Source: Bacteroidales bacterium
Lineage (GTDB): Bacteria; Bacteroidota; Bacteroidia; Bacteroidales; Bacteroidaceae
Reading direction: 5' to 3'
DNA length: 59,444 nt
NCBI GenBank assembly: GCA_030528885.1
Contig: JAUMXY010000012.1
Coordinates: 1-59,444 of the forward strand
In this document: positions 1-7,977 of the stretch, in pieces
Position numbering within the stretch: position 1 is the stretch's first letter
Layout: each line of letters opens with the position of its first letter
The notes under the pieces: generated by a model
Told to the model about the DNA's origin: nothing
The model's database searches: none
Seen by the model: only the letters and a program-made list of their open reading frames with translations
Program-made: the position numbers and the translations under genes

Positions 1-34
1 GTGGCGACACCCCTCGCTTTTCGCGCTGAAATGC

Positions 35-66
35 TTGCAAGCAGGGGGTCTTTATACGTAACTTTG
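35..66 (+). promoter_or_regulatory. Possible Bacteroidetes promoter, distal to GH98 gene
   Basis: TTG at 35-37 and TAACTTTG at 59-66 are 21 bases apart, which fits the Bacteroidetes sigma-ABfr consensus. If active it would make a transcript with about 285 nt of leader before the GH98 gene, or a separate small RNA. No function is proven. Confidence 0.4.
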
Positions 67-320
67 CATCATCGGAACGCGCATCGAGTACGAAATGATT
101 AAATGCCCTTGTAGTGACACGGAGCTGGGCGAATTCATTTTATCTTTGCGACTTGACAATATTCTTGATTTTTCAGAAAGATTGGCTTCATTGCCCTCTT
201 TGGCTGCTAACAGGTGGCGCGCAGACAGGAAAGTGCGTAGTTTCGGGAGTTTCCTCCTTCCATGTAACATTTCGGCAACTTTTGGAAACATAGGGGAAAA
301 CCTGTTTGGGGGGAATGAAA

Positions 321-328
321 TATCTTTG
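321..328 (+). promoter_or_regulatory. -7 element upstream of GH98 gene
   Basis: TATCTTTG matches the TANNTTTG -7 consensus and ends 28 bases before the ATG at 357. A TTTG lies at 305-308, but the spacing of only 12 bases is too short for a standard -33 box, so the -33 half is uncertain. Confidence 0.5.
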
Positions 329-356
329 CAAAAAAATATTTTTTTAGTACATACCT

Positions 357-3300
357 ATGATGAAAAGAATCCTTACCAGAATGATGCTGGCCCTCACTCT
401 GCTGATGGCTGCAGCAACTATGTCGGCTCAGGAGCGCCGACCTATCGACTCGAAGCATCCGCTTTGGCTCGTCCACATCGATGTGTGGAACAGTGCTGAC
501 CCGCAGAAGATTATTGACTTGATTCCTGACGACATCAAGCCATACGTCTGCATGAACCTGTCGCTCTCTTGCCAGTTTGACGAGAAGACGGAGATGTACC
601 GCATGCCTCGCTATGCTGTGCGTACTTACAAGTCATGGGCTTCGGTGTGCCAGGCTAACAACATGTGGTTTACCTGTCAGCCTGCCAGCGGCGGACATAC
701 CCACATTCAGGACAGCGACCTGGAGACATTTGAGTTTTTCTTCAAGAACTACCCTAACTTCTTGGGATGGAACTATGCTGAGCAGTTCTGGGGCTTTGAC
801 GTGGCTGGCAACAAGAGTTCCAGCACGACGAGCACGCGCTGGGCGCTGTTTGCGAAGCTGGTGGAGATGTCGCACAAGTATGGTGGCTTCCTGACGGTGA
901 GCTGGTGCGGCGGTGTCTATCACATGAACACGAACCCGATTGCCGAGCTGAAGCGCAACAAGGAGTTCTTGGCGGCTTGCCAGAAGTATCCTGAGGCCAT
1001 CCTGTTCCTCTACAAATATACACACGCGGGATGCTTCTACAACAACGAGAGTGCCTGCTGGGGACCTTTCGTCTCGGGCTTGACCAAGAACTATGGCGTG
1101 CGCTATGACAACTGCGGATGGAATGATGCGCTGAACAAGTTCTTTGGCGAGAACCACGGCAGAAAGTACCCTGGCAGCGCGGGCATCGGAACGGTGATGG
1201 AGCAGACTTGCGTGAACGGCGGCGCTGTGTGGGACGGTCCTGAGCTGATTTGGAGCGGCGAGTGCTTCCAGGGGCTGAATGACAGCAATGTGGACGGATA
1301 CACGCGGCGCAACTGGGGCACGTTCCCTAACTTCCGCGGCATCTGGCTGGACATGTGGCGCAAGATTATTGACGGCACGATGTACATCCCTACTCGCGAG
1401 GAGGTGGTGGAGAAGACTAAGATTGTGGTCATCAACGACAAGGCTGACGACTACACCACATGGGATGACCTCTACAACGGGCTCTACCTGCAGACTGACC
1501 CTTTCAACCAGAAGAAGGAGTCGCAGTGGAACTACGGACAGTGGTACAACAACCTGTGCTACTTCAAATCTACAGGACGCTACGGCGCCATCCCGATGGT
1601 GACAGGACTTTATGACGAGGCTGCAAAGAGCATCCCTGTGCAGGTGAAAAAGTCTAACTACACCTCTCGCTGGGGTTCACAGACCAAGAAGGTGGCTGAC
1701 TTCAACGCCCAATACCCTGAGGTGAGCACCGGCGACCTGTATGTGAACCGATACAAGAACCAGCTGGTGACTTACACTCCTTACACCTACATGAACAAGA
1801 AGACGACTGCATCGGCGCAGATTCCGCTCCTCTACAACACTTGCGAGCGGCTTGACCTGACTTGGGGCAAGCTGAGCAGCGGCATCGTCCGCGAGTACAG
1901 CGACCACATCGACTTCTACCTGAACAACTACCGCAACGACACTACCACCATGGTGCTGGACAAGATTGTGATTGTGGGCGCGACTGAAGAGCCTACATTC
2001 AAGGTGACTAAGCGCACGATGGCTACTCATAACACGACGAAGGAGTGGGATGCTGAGACGGGCACGTTCACTCTCAACGTGAAGCACATGGGTGCGCTCG
2101 ACGTGACCATCAACTGTGCTGGCGCTGCCACTGAACGCAGCACTGACTTGGCTGACAGCACACCGCTGACGGCTGACCTGCCTAAGCAGCCTGAGGACTT
2201 TGCCGGACCTATCATCATCGAGGCTGAGAACCTCGACCGCAAGAACGTGAAGGGCGTGGCGCTTACGCACTCTGGCTGGTGGGCACAGGATGTGGACGAC
2301 TTTGCCGGCATGGGGTACATCGACCTCGGCACGAACTCGACGGCTGCCCTCCGCCACCAGCTCAAGCTGAAGAAAGCGGGAGAATACAACATCTACGTGC
2401 GCTACTGCAACTCTTCCAAGAAGGGACAGATGAGGGCTTCCGTCAATGGCAAGTCATCGCTCATGCAATTTGAAAAGGTGAGTCTCAACGACTGGCGCAT
2501 GACTAAGATAACAGCAACCCTGAAGGAGGGCAACAACACCCTCATCCTCACCAACTCGGGCAGCGTGGGCATGTACATCGACCAAATCATCTACTCGCCA
2601 GTGGATGCAACGCCGATGAAGTATGCTGTCACGGTGCTTGACGCTGAGAATGGAGCTGTCACAGCTGACGTGGCTGAGGCTGAGGCTGAGCAGACCGTGA
2701 AGCTGACCATCACGCCTAACCCTGGCTGCCAGCTGAAGGAACTGCGCGTCACCAACTCTGTCTATTACACGGCTGGAACAACCATCCCCGTAGATGACCC
2801 GGATGCTACGGAGATTACCTTCGCCATGTTTGACGACAACGTCACCATACAGCCTGTATTCATCGACAACAGCGCTGTGTATAACCTCAACTATGACGAT
2901 GTGCTGCAAGGCACGATGCCCGAAGGATGGCGCGCCACACAGGAGAACAATGATGTGCATCAGTATCCTAACAGCTACGGCTCTGGCGCCCGTGTCTTCT
3001 CTGGCTTCACAGGCTATCAGGGCAAGGGCCTCTACTGGCGCAACACCAATGCGGAATATGGCAAGCAGGCTTCTTATCAGCTCAAGCTCAGCGCTGGCTC
3101 ATACAAGCTCACTTTCGCCATGGCGGCATGGAAGGGCTCGCCACGCTACAAGGCGCAGATTCTCAATGCCAACGGCAATGTCATAGAGGAATCAAGCAGC
3201 TACACTGCGGCTCCTAATGCCAATGGCAACACGGCTGCCAACCTCACCGCGACCAAGCGCTATGAGATGCCGTTCGAAATCACGAAGGCGGGCAACTACA

Positions 3301-3533
3301 CCATCCGTTTTGTCAACATGACCTCTGGCGGCGGATTCCAAGAGTTCCTGCTGATGGAGTGCCGCATCAACACCGTGCCTGAGGCTAACAGCATCGGAGG
3401 CATTGACGAGGCTGCTGGAGCACAGCCTATCCTGTTCTTCAACACAGCAGGCATTCAGCAGAAGAGCTTGCAGCCTGGCATCAACATCATCAGAACGGCT
3501 GACGGCAAGACGAGGAAGGTTCTTATCAAGTAA
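357..3533 (+). CDS. Secreted glycoside hydrolase, family 98-like, multidomain
   Basis: The 1058-residue product starts with a signal peptide ending near SAQ (residue 25). Residues about 28-590 resemble the GH98 catalytic and C-terminal domains; GH98 enzymes are endo-beta-galactosidases acting on blood-group-type glycans or, in some members, endo-xylanases. Plausible catalytic acids are E142 in GWNYAEQFWGF, D251 in RYDNCGWND and E295 in DGPELIW; these are proposed by motif only. Residues about 612-748 look like a CBM6/35-type carbohydrate-binding domain (opening IIIEAENL), about 755-835 like a bacterial beta-repeat, and about 840-1010 like a second binding module. The last 45 residues, ending RKVLIK, resemble a type IX sorting tail. 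ATG at 357 and at 360 are equivalent starts. The gene stands alone and is followed by a terminator. The substrate cannot be read from the sequence. Confidence 0.8.
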   Translation: MMKRILTRMMLALTLLMAAATMSAQERRPIDSKHPLWLVHIDVWNSADPQKIIDLIPDDIKPYVCMNLSLSCQFDEKTEMYRMPRYAVRTYKSWASVCQANNMWFTCQPASGGHTHIQDSDLETFEFFFKNYPNFLGWNYAEQFWGFDVAGNKSSSTTSTRWALFAKLVEMSHKYGGFLTVSWCGGVYHMNTNPIAELKRNKEFLAACQKYPEAILFLYKYTHAGCFYNNESACWGPFVSGLTKNYGVRYDNCGWNDALNKFFGENHGRKYPGSAGIGTVMEQTCVNGGAVWDGPELIWSGECFQGLNDSNVDGYTRRNWGTFPNFRGIWLDMWRKIIDGTMYIPTREEVVEKTKIVVINDKADDYTTWDDLYNGLYLQTDPFNQKKESQWNYGQWYNNLCYFKSTGRYGAIPMVTGLYDEAAKSIPVQVKKSNYTSRWGSQTKKVADFNAQYPEVSTGDLYVNRYKNQLVTYTPYTYMNKKTTASAQIPLLYNTCERLDLTWGKLSSGIVREYSDHIDFYLNNYRNDTTTMVLDKIVIVGATEEPTFKVTKRTMATHNTTKEWDAETGTFTLNVKHMGALDVTINCAGAATERSTDLADSTPLTADLPKQPEDFAGPIIIEAENLDRKNVKGVALTHSGWWAQDVDDFAGMGYIDLGTNSTAALRHQLKLKKAGEYNIYVRYCNSSKKGQMRASVNGKSSLMQFEKVSLNDWRMTKITATLKEGNNTLILTNSGSVGMYIDQIIYSPVDATPMKYAVTVLDAENGAVTADVAEAEAEQTVKLTITPNPGCQLKELRVTNSVYYTAGTTIPVDDPDATEITFAMFDDNVTIQPVFIDNSAVYNLNYDDVLQGTMPEGWRATQENNDVHQYPNSYGSGARVFSGFTGYQGKGLYWRNTNAEYGKQASYQLKLSAGSYKLTFAMAAWKGSPRYKAQILNANGNVIEESSSYTAAPNANGNTAANLTATKRYEMPFEITKAGNYTIRFVNMTSGGGFQEFLLMECRINTVPEANSIGGIDEAAGAQPILFFNTAGIQQKSLQPGINIIRTADGKTRKVLIK

Positions 3534-3562
3534 AAGCATCGTCCCGACAAGCAGCATAAAGA

Positions 3563-3596
3563 AAAGGTGGCGCGCCCCGCAAGGCACGCCACCTTT
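3563..3596. terminator. Hairpin terminator between GH98 gene and HAD gene
   Basis: AAAGGTGGCG at 3563-3572 pairs perfectly with CGCCACCTTT at 3587-3596, followed by ATTTT on the plus strand. It lies between two convergent genes and could serve both directions. Confidence 0.7.
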
Positions 3597-3631
3597 ATTT
3601 TGGATGGAAGCACAAGAACTCGGTTTGTTCT

Positions 3632-4411
3632 TCAAGCAAATTCCTCTATCCGCTGCAAGACTTTTGCAACGCCATCATCATCCACAGAATCTGTCACATA
3701 GCGTGCACAAGCCTTCACCTCGTCTGAAGCGTTCCCCATGGCAATGCCCCAGCCTGCATGAGAGAGCATGGACTTGTCATTGCCGCCATCGCCAAATGCC
3801 ATGGTCTCAGAAATGTCAAAGCCAAAATGGTGACAGATGTCATCAATGCCTGTTGCCTTGTCGGTGCCGCTCACAATGCAGTCGGCAAAGAAAGGATGCC
3901 ATCGCTGGGCACCACACCCTTGCAGCACGTGGCTCATGATGTAGGGCTCTTCATCCTCGCCAAAGAAGGCGATGATTTGCATGACATCCATGCGCAACGC
4001 TTCCTCAGCAGGCAATGCTTGAGGATTGGGCAAATCCAAGAGTTCGAATACTTCACGGAACTTCTCATTGTAGTGCGTAACAAATGCCTCATCATCCGTA
4101 GCATAAGCGATTGCTATCGGCTGTTCGTTCTGGTAGGCTATCATGCGCTGTATATCAGCTTTCTCGACAGGCTTGTGAGTTACCACAGTGCCATCTGCCA
4201 AGACTATGCTTGCACCATTGACTGACATGATGCCATCGTATTCAAGCCCTGCGATGTTGTTGATGAAAGGACGAGGACGGCCTGTAGCAACAAACACCTT
4301 GATGCCTTTCTGACGAATGGCATGAACAGCATCGAGCGTCGACTGAGGAATGCGATGGGTCTTGAACGAAACAAGCGTTCCATCTATATCAAAAAAGACT
4401 GCTTTTATCAT
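3632..4411 (-). CDS. HAD-superfamily hydrolase, Cof type
   Basis: A 259-residue cytoplasmic phosphatase of the Cof/YidA type, a group that removes phosphate from sugar phosphates, nucleotides or flavin mononucleotide. Motif I is DIDGT with nucleophile D8 and D10; motif IV is FGDGGNDKSML near the C-terminus; the cap domain lies between. Length is normal for the family. I chose the ATG at 4411. An in-frame TTG three codons upstream (4420) would overlap the symporter stop, but the ATG is more likely. It is the last gene of the minus-strand unit that begins with prfB, only 5 bases after the symporter. The substrate is not predictable. Confidence 0.85.
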   Translation of the reverse strand: MIKAVFFDIDGTLVSFKTHRIPQSTLDAVHAIRQKGIKVFVATGRPRPFINNIAGLEYDGIMSVNGASIVLADGTVVTHKPVEKADIQRMIAYQNEQPIAIAYATDDEAFVTHYNEKFREVFELLDLPNPQALPAEEALRMDVMQIIAFFGEDEEPYIMSHVLQGCGAQRWHPFFADCIVSGTDKATGIDDICHHFGFDISETMAFGDGGNDKSMLSHAGWGIAMGNASDEVKACARYVTDSVDDDGVAKVLQRIEEFA

Positions 4412-4416
4412 CTTTA

Positions 4417-5802
4417 TCAAAATAGTGCCATGATGGTGTCAAACACCCCTATCTGGTCGAGGAAAACAAGACCGATGGCGATTGGAGCGAGGTAGCACAA
4501 TGCAAAAACCAGAACCCTGAAGTAGGGTGCCTTGAGCTTTCCGCCATTGGTGACTTCTGCATGGTAAAGTTTACGGTCAAGCACCCAACCAGCAAAAATG
4601 CTGATAAGGAATCCGCTGATAGGCAGAAGGATGCGACCTGAGAAATCATCGAACAGGGAGAAGATGTTTCTGTCGAACAGGGTGATGCCACTCAATGGGC
4701 CAAAGGAAAGAGAGCAGACAGTACCCAAGACAAGCACAGACAATGTGACAAGAGCTGCACCTTTCTTGCGAGACAGGCTGAACTCTTCTGTCACATACGC
4801 TGTTGCCACCTCGTGAAGTGATATGGCACTGGTTATTGCCGCAAAGAATAGCAGGAAATAAAAGAGTGTGGAGAAGATGACAGCAAGCAGGCTGCCACCT
4901 CCCAACGCTTGCTGGAACACATTGGGCAATGACACAAATGTCAGTCCTGCTCCTGCACCTATCTCAGTCGGATTCATGCCGATATTAAAGATTGAGGGAA
5001 AGATGATAAAGCCTGCCATGATGGCGATGGTCGAGTCTATGAACGACACATTCAAAGCGGATTTGGCAAGAGGGGTATTCTTGTCGAAATAGCTGGCATA
5101 AGTACAAAGACAGCCCATACCCAGACTCAGCGAATAGAATGCCTGACCCATTGCATTGAGAACAACAGAACTATCTACCTTGCTCCAATCGGGCTGCAGC
5201 AAGAACTCGATTCCTTTTGATGCGCCAGGAAGGGATACGGAACAAATAGCCAATGCGACTGTTATCACAAAGAGGGTTGGCATCATCAGCTTTGATGACT
5301 TTTCAATGCCCGAGCGCACTCCCCGAGTAATAACACAATGGATGATTCCTATAAAGACCAGCAGCCACAAGGTCGGAATCCATGGGTCTTGCACAAAGTT
5401 ATCAAAGATAGAGCCGTATTCCTTTGCCGACACTTCGTGAAAGGCATTCGTGGCTGAAAGAAATGCATAATGCATTGTCCATGCGCCGACAACAACATAA
5501 TAGCACATGATGAACCACCCGATAAACACACCAAGGCGCCCTACCCATTTCCAAGGAGAACCATTGGAAAGAATACGATAGGCTGCTGCCGTGTTGGAAT
5601 GGGTATAACGCCCAATCATAAACTCGCTTATCATGATTGGCAAACCAAGAACAGCAATGCACATGATGTAGACAACGATGAAGGCTGCACCTCCATTCTC
5701 TGCCGTTTCAATCGGAAAACGCCAAATGTTTCCCAAACCCACTGCCGAACCTGCTGCAGCAAGAACGGCTCCTATTTTCGAGCCAAAATTTTCTCTCCCC
5801 AT
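4417..5802 (-). CDS. Sodium-dependent symporter, SNF/NSS family
   Basis: A 461-residue inner-membrane protein of the neurotransmitter:sodium symporter family (LeuT/MhsT-like). It imports an amino acid or similar amine with sodium. The hallmark TM1 segment GSAVGLGNIWRFP is at residues 18-30, where the unwound helix binds substrate and sodium. About 11 hydrophobic helices follow, which fits bacterial members with 11 rather than 12. Its first 31 bases overlap the end of the VanZ-like gene, so the two are probably translationally coupled. The substrate is not readable from the sequence; family members take tryptophan, tyrosine, leucine and others. Confidence 0.9.
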   Translation of the reverse strand: MGRENFGSKIGAVLAAAGSAVGLGNIWRFPIETAENGGAAFIVVYIMCIAVLGLPIMISEFMIGRYTHSNTAAAYRILSNGSPWKWVGRLGVFIGWFIMCYYVVVGAWTMHYAFLSATNAFHEVSAKEYGSIFDNFVQDPWIPTLWLLVFIGIIHCVITRGVRSGIEKSSKLMMPTLFVITVALAICSVSLPGASKGIEFLLQPDWSKVDSSVVLNAMGQAFYSLSLGMGCLCTYASYFDKNTPLAKSALNVSFIDSTIAIMAGFIIFPSIFNIGMNPTEIGAGAGLTFVSLPNVFQQALGGGSLLAVIFSTLFYFLLFFAAITSAISLHEVATAYVTEEFSLSRKKGAALVTLSVLVLGTVCSLSFGPLSGITLFDRNIFSLFDDFSGRILLPISGFLISIFAGWVLDRKLYHAEVTNGGKLKAPYFRVLVFALCYLAPIAIGLVFLDQIGVFDTIMALF

Positions 5803-6167
5803 AGTCTATCGAGTAATATACAACAAATCAAACCGAGCAAAGCACCCACTACATCCGCCTCAAAATCAATCCAATCCCCAGAACGGCAAGTAGTAAGATA
5901 CGCTTGTACAAGCTCCATCAAGCCACCAAGAACTGCTGGGAACAAAAATGCCATCAGCAAAAAGGGCTTAGTCTGAGCTTTTTTGCCCATCCACACACGA
6001 TCTACCCACATAACTAGGGACAGCCCTGCATACATGACGAAATGCACCCATTTATCGATGAGTGGCACATCGCCCAAAGGAGGATTCTCGGGTATGGGAA
6101 TGGTGCTGAGCACAACGATGGCAACAGATACAATAGTGGTAAACAAGTAGTTTCTCACGAGTTTCAT
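5772..6167 (-). CDS. VanZ-like membrane protein
   Basis: A 131-residue protein with about four hydrophobic segments, matching the small VanZ-like family. The family's founding member affects teicoplanin resistance, but most chromosomal homologues have no known role. Seen features are the early STIP segment, the DKWVHFVMYAGLS segment and a conserved acidic GGLMELVQ motif. I chose the ATG at 6167 because it overlaps the CYTH gene stop as ATGA and has a good AAGGAG ribosome site 8 bases upstream. The longer ORF start at 6185 is less likely. It sits third in the prfB unit and overlaps the symporter gene by 31 bases. Confidence 0.8.
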   Translation of the reverse strand: MKLVRNYLFTTIVSVAIVVLSTIPIPENPPLGDVPLIDKWVHFVMYAGLSLVMWVDRVWMGKKAQTKPFLLMAFLFPAVLGGLMELVQAYLTTCRSGDWIDFEADVVGALLGLICCILLDRLWGEKILARK

Positions 6168-6649
6168 TCTGCTTCTCCTTTCCACATTTTATAGGGATGG
6201 CGAATCATGTACTTGTTGTAGTAGCGGCGATCGCCCGTTACCTCCTTACCCAGAAATGCAGGTTTGACATACGCCTCATCCTCACTTGCCAGCTCTATCT
6301 CTGCCAGCACAAGCCCTTCATTGTCGCCAAAGAACTCATCCACCTCAACTACATGACTGCCGCTCTGAACAAGGTATCTGTTTTTATTCACCCTTCCTGG
6401 CACACAGAGCTTCATCATCTCCTGAGCATCCTCTAAAGATATCTCCACCTCAAATTCGTAACGCGACAGCCCTGCTGGGTCTGAGGGTCCCTTAATGGTA
6501 AGGTACCCTTTGTCATCACGAATACGGACACGCACCGTCTTGCCTGGTTCTGTGGCAAAATATCCCTGCTCGATGTGCGTGCAGCTATATGCTAACGACT
6601 TAAATTCGCCCGTAACCAAAAACTTGCGTTCTATCTCCTGATGCGCCAT
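6164..6649 (-). CDS. CYTH-domain protein (triphosphate tunnel metalloenzyme)
   Basis: A 161-residue CYTH protein. The signature EIERKFLV is at residues 5-12, followed by charged strands such as VRVRI, YLTIKGP and RYEFEVEI that would line the tunnel with arginines, lysines and glutamates binding metal-triphosphate. Bacterial members are inorganic triphosphatases or have unknown substrates. I chose the ATG at 6649, which puts the signature at the N-terminus as usual; the TTG at 6658 is not needed. It begins 12 bases after prfB and shares ATGA with the VanZ-like gene. Confidence 0.9.
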   Translation of the reverse strand: MAHQEIERKFLVTGEFKSLAYSCTHIEQGYFATEPGKTVRVRIRDDKGYLTIKGPSDPAGLSRYEFEVEISLEDAQEMMKLCVPGRVNKNRYLVQSGSHVVEVDEFFGDNEGLVLAEIELASEDEAYVKPAFLGKEVTGDRRYYNKYMIRHPYKMWKGEAE

Positions 6650-6661
6650 CTTGTACAAAAG

Positions 6662-7774
6662 CTATTCCATATCAGAAAACTCCATCAGATATGCCTTGAT
6701 GAAAGCATCAAGCTTTCCATCCATCACACCTCCCACATCACTTGTCTGATAATTGGTACGGTGGTCTTTCACACGGCGGTCATCGAACACATATGAACGA
6801 ATCTGGCTACCCCACTCTATCTTCTTCTTGCCAGCCTCTATCTTCTGCTGTTCTGCCATGCGCTTCTTGAGAGCACGGTCGTAAAGCTGGGAACGGAGCA
6901 GACGCATTGCGTTCTCACGATTTTCTTGCTGCTTACGAGTTTCCGTGTTTTCGATAAGGATTTCCTCTTCCTCACCTGTATCAGGGTCAACATACTGATA
7001 ACGAAGACGTACACCCGTCTCCACCTTGTTCACATTCTGACCTCCTGCACCAGAACTGCGGAACGTATCCCAGCTGATTTTACTCTTATCGATGACTACC
7101 TCGATGGAATCGTCCACAAGAGGCGTAACGAAGACTGAAGCGAAGGAAGTCATACGCTTTCCCTGAGCATTATAAGGGCTGACACGCACCAAACGATGCA
7201 CTCCGCTCTCGCCTTTCAGAAACCCATAAGCCTGATCGCCCACAATTTCCATCGTAACAGTCTTAATGCCAGCCTCATCGCCATCAATAAAGTTACTGAT
7301 ATTGACCTTATACTTGTGCGCTTCGGCATAGCGCTGATACATGCGCATGAGCATGGATGCCCAGTCTTGTGCCTCTGTGCCGCCAGCCCCAGAGTTAATC
7401 TTCAGCACAGCGTCCATTCCGTCAGCCTCACCGCGCAACATATTCTTCATCTCCAAGTCCTCTATCAGCTGGAGAGCTACCGAATAGTACTGGTCAACTT
7501 CCTCTTCTGTCGACATCTCTTCCTTGTAGAAGTCGTAGGCAACTTCCGTGTCGTCCGTTGCAGCCTTCACTGCATTGTAGCCGTCAATCCACTTCTGCAA
7601 ATCCTTCACCTTCTTCATCTGCGCCTCAGCTGCCTTTTGGTCATCCCAAAAGCCTGGAGCCTGCGTGCGCAACTCTTCTTCCTGCACCTCAATCAATTTG
7701 CTGTCTATCTGCAAATAGCGATGCAGCGAGTCCACACGGTCTTTAATATCCTTAAGTTGTTCAGCTGTTATCAT
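6662..7774 (-). CDS. prfB: Peptide chain release factor 2
   Basis: A 370-residue class I release factor that ends translation at UGA and UAA. The universal GGQ motif is in SSGAGGQNVNKVETG near residue 244, and the N-terminal coiled-coil region ends in the characteristic APGFWDD. The reading frame runs straight through the region around YLQIDSK, where E. coli prfB has its in-frame UGA and programmed frameshift. This copy therefore lacks that autoregulation. The true start is the ATG at 7774; the longer frame begins at a TTG inside the promoter. It is the first gene of a five-gene minus-strand unit driven by the promoter at 7799-7806. Confidence 0.95.
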   Translation of the reverse strand: MITAEQLKDIKDRVDSLHRYLQIDSKLIEVQEEELRTQAPGFWDDQKAAEAQMKKVKDLQKWIDGYNAVKAATDDTEVAYDFYKEEMSTEEEVDQYYSVALQLIEDLEMKNMLRGEADGMDAVLKINSGAGGTEAQDWASMLMRMYQRYAEAHKYKVNISNFIDGDEAGIKTVTMEIVGDQAYGFLKGESGVHRLVRVSPYNAQGKRMTSFASVFVTPLVDDSIEVVIDKSKISWDTFRSSGAGGQNVNKVETGVRLRYQYVDPDTGEEEEILIENTETRKQQENRENAMRLLRSQLYDRALKKRMAEQQKIEAGKKKIEWGSQIRSYVFDDRRVKDHRTNYQTSDVGGVMDGKLDAFIKAYLMEFSDME

Positions 7775-7798
7775 AAAAGCATTCTTTCGTTTCGGGTG

Positions 7799-7806
7799 CA
7801 AAGGTA
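7799..7806 (-). promoter_or_regulatory. prfB promoter -7 element
   Basis: TACCTTTG on the minus strand ends 24 bases before the prfB ATG. No clear TTTG lies 19-21 bases upstream. It is inside the left arm of the 31-bp inverted repeat. Confidence 0.65.
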
Positions 7807-7922
7807 GCAATTAAAACTGAAAACAGCTATGTGAAAAGTGAAAAATCCTCGTTTCGCCCCGCCTGCAGCATGAGTATTTCAGTTTTTTCGTCCTTCCCTC
7901 TTCTGTTTTCAGTTTTAATTGC

Positions 7923-7930
7923 TACCTTTG
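7923..7930 (+). promoter_or_regulatory. Permease gene promoter -7 element
   Basis: TACCTTTG on the plus strand lies 47 bases ahead of the chosen ATG at 7978. It is inside the right arm of the 31-bp inverted repeat, so its context is identical to the prfB promoter. It also argues against the upstream ATG at 7831, which lies before the promoter. Confidence 0.65.
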
Positions 7931-7977
7931 CACTCTTGAACCGTCAGCATAAGCTGACCCCCTCTCAAAAAGCAAGA

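Larger units (their letters stand above)
1..356. other. No gene seen; promoter-like motifs only
   Basis: I see no convincing gene in the first 356 bases. The ORFs on either strand have no recognisable domain and unnatural composition. The stretch holds three TANNTTTG motifs on the plus strand, at 59-66, 141-148 and 321-328, described separately or in the findings. It is probably the intergenic region ahead of the GH98 gene, and the gene to its left lies outside the window. Confidence 0.5.
7796..7933. repeat. 31-bp perfect inverted repeat carrying two divergent promoters
   Basis: Bases 7796-7826 and 7903-7933 are exact reverse complements over 31 bp, separated by 76 bp. Each arm contains a TACCTTTG -7 element (minus at 7799-7806 for prfB, plus at 7923-7930 for the permease gene) and its upstream sequence back to about -33. 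The two genes therefore start from identical promoters pointing away from each other. Confidence 0.9.

Noticed and set aside
95-499. 134-residue ORF at the window start
   Set aside because: No domain, and its end overlaps the signal-peptide region of the GH98 gene in another frame.
6662-7774. Programmed frameshift in prfB
   Set aside because: The frame is continuous and the slippery CTT-TGA is absent at the usual position.
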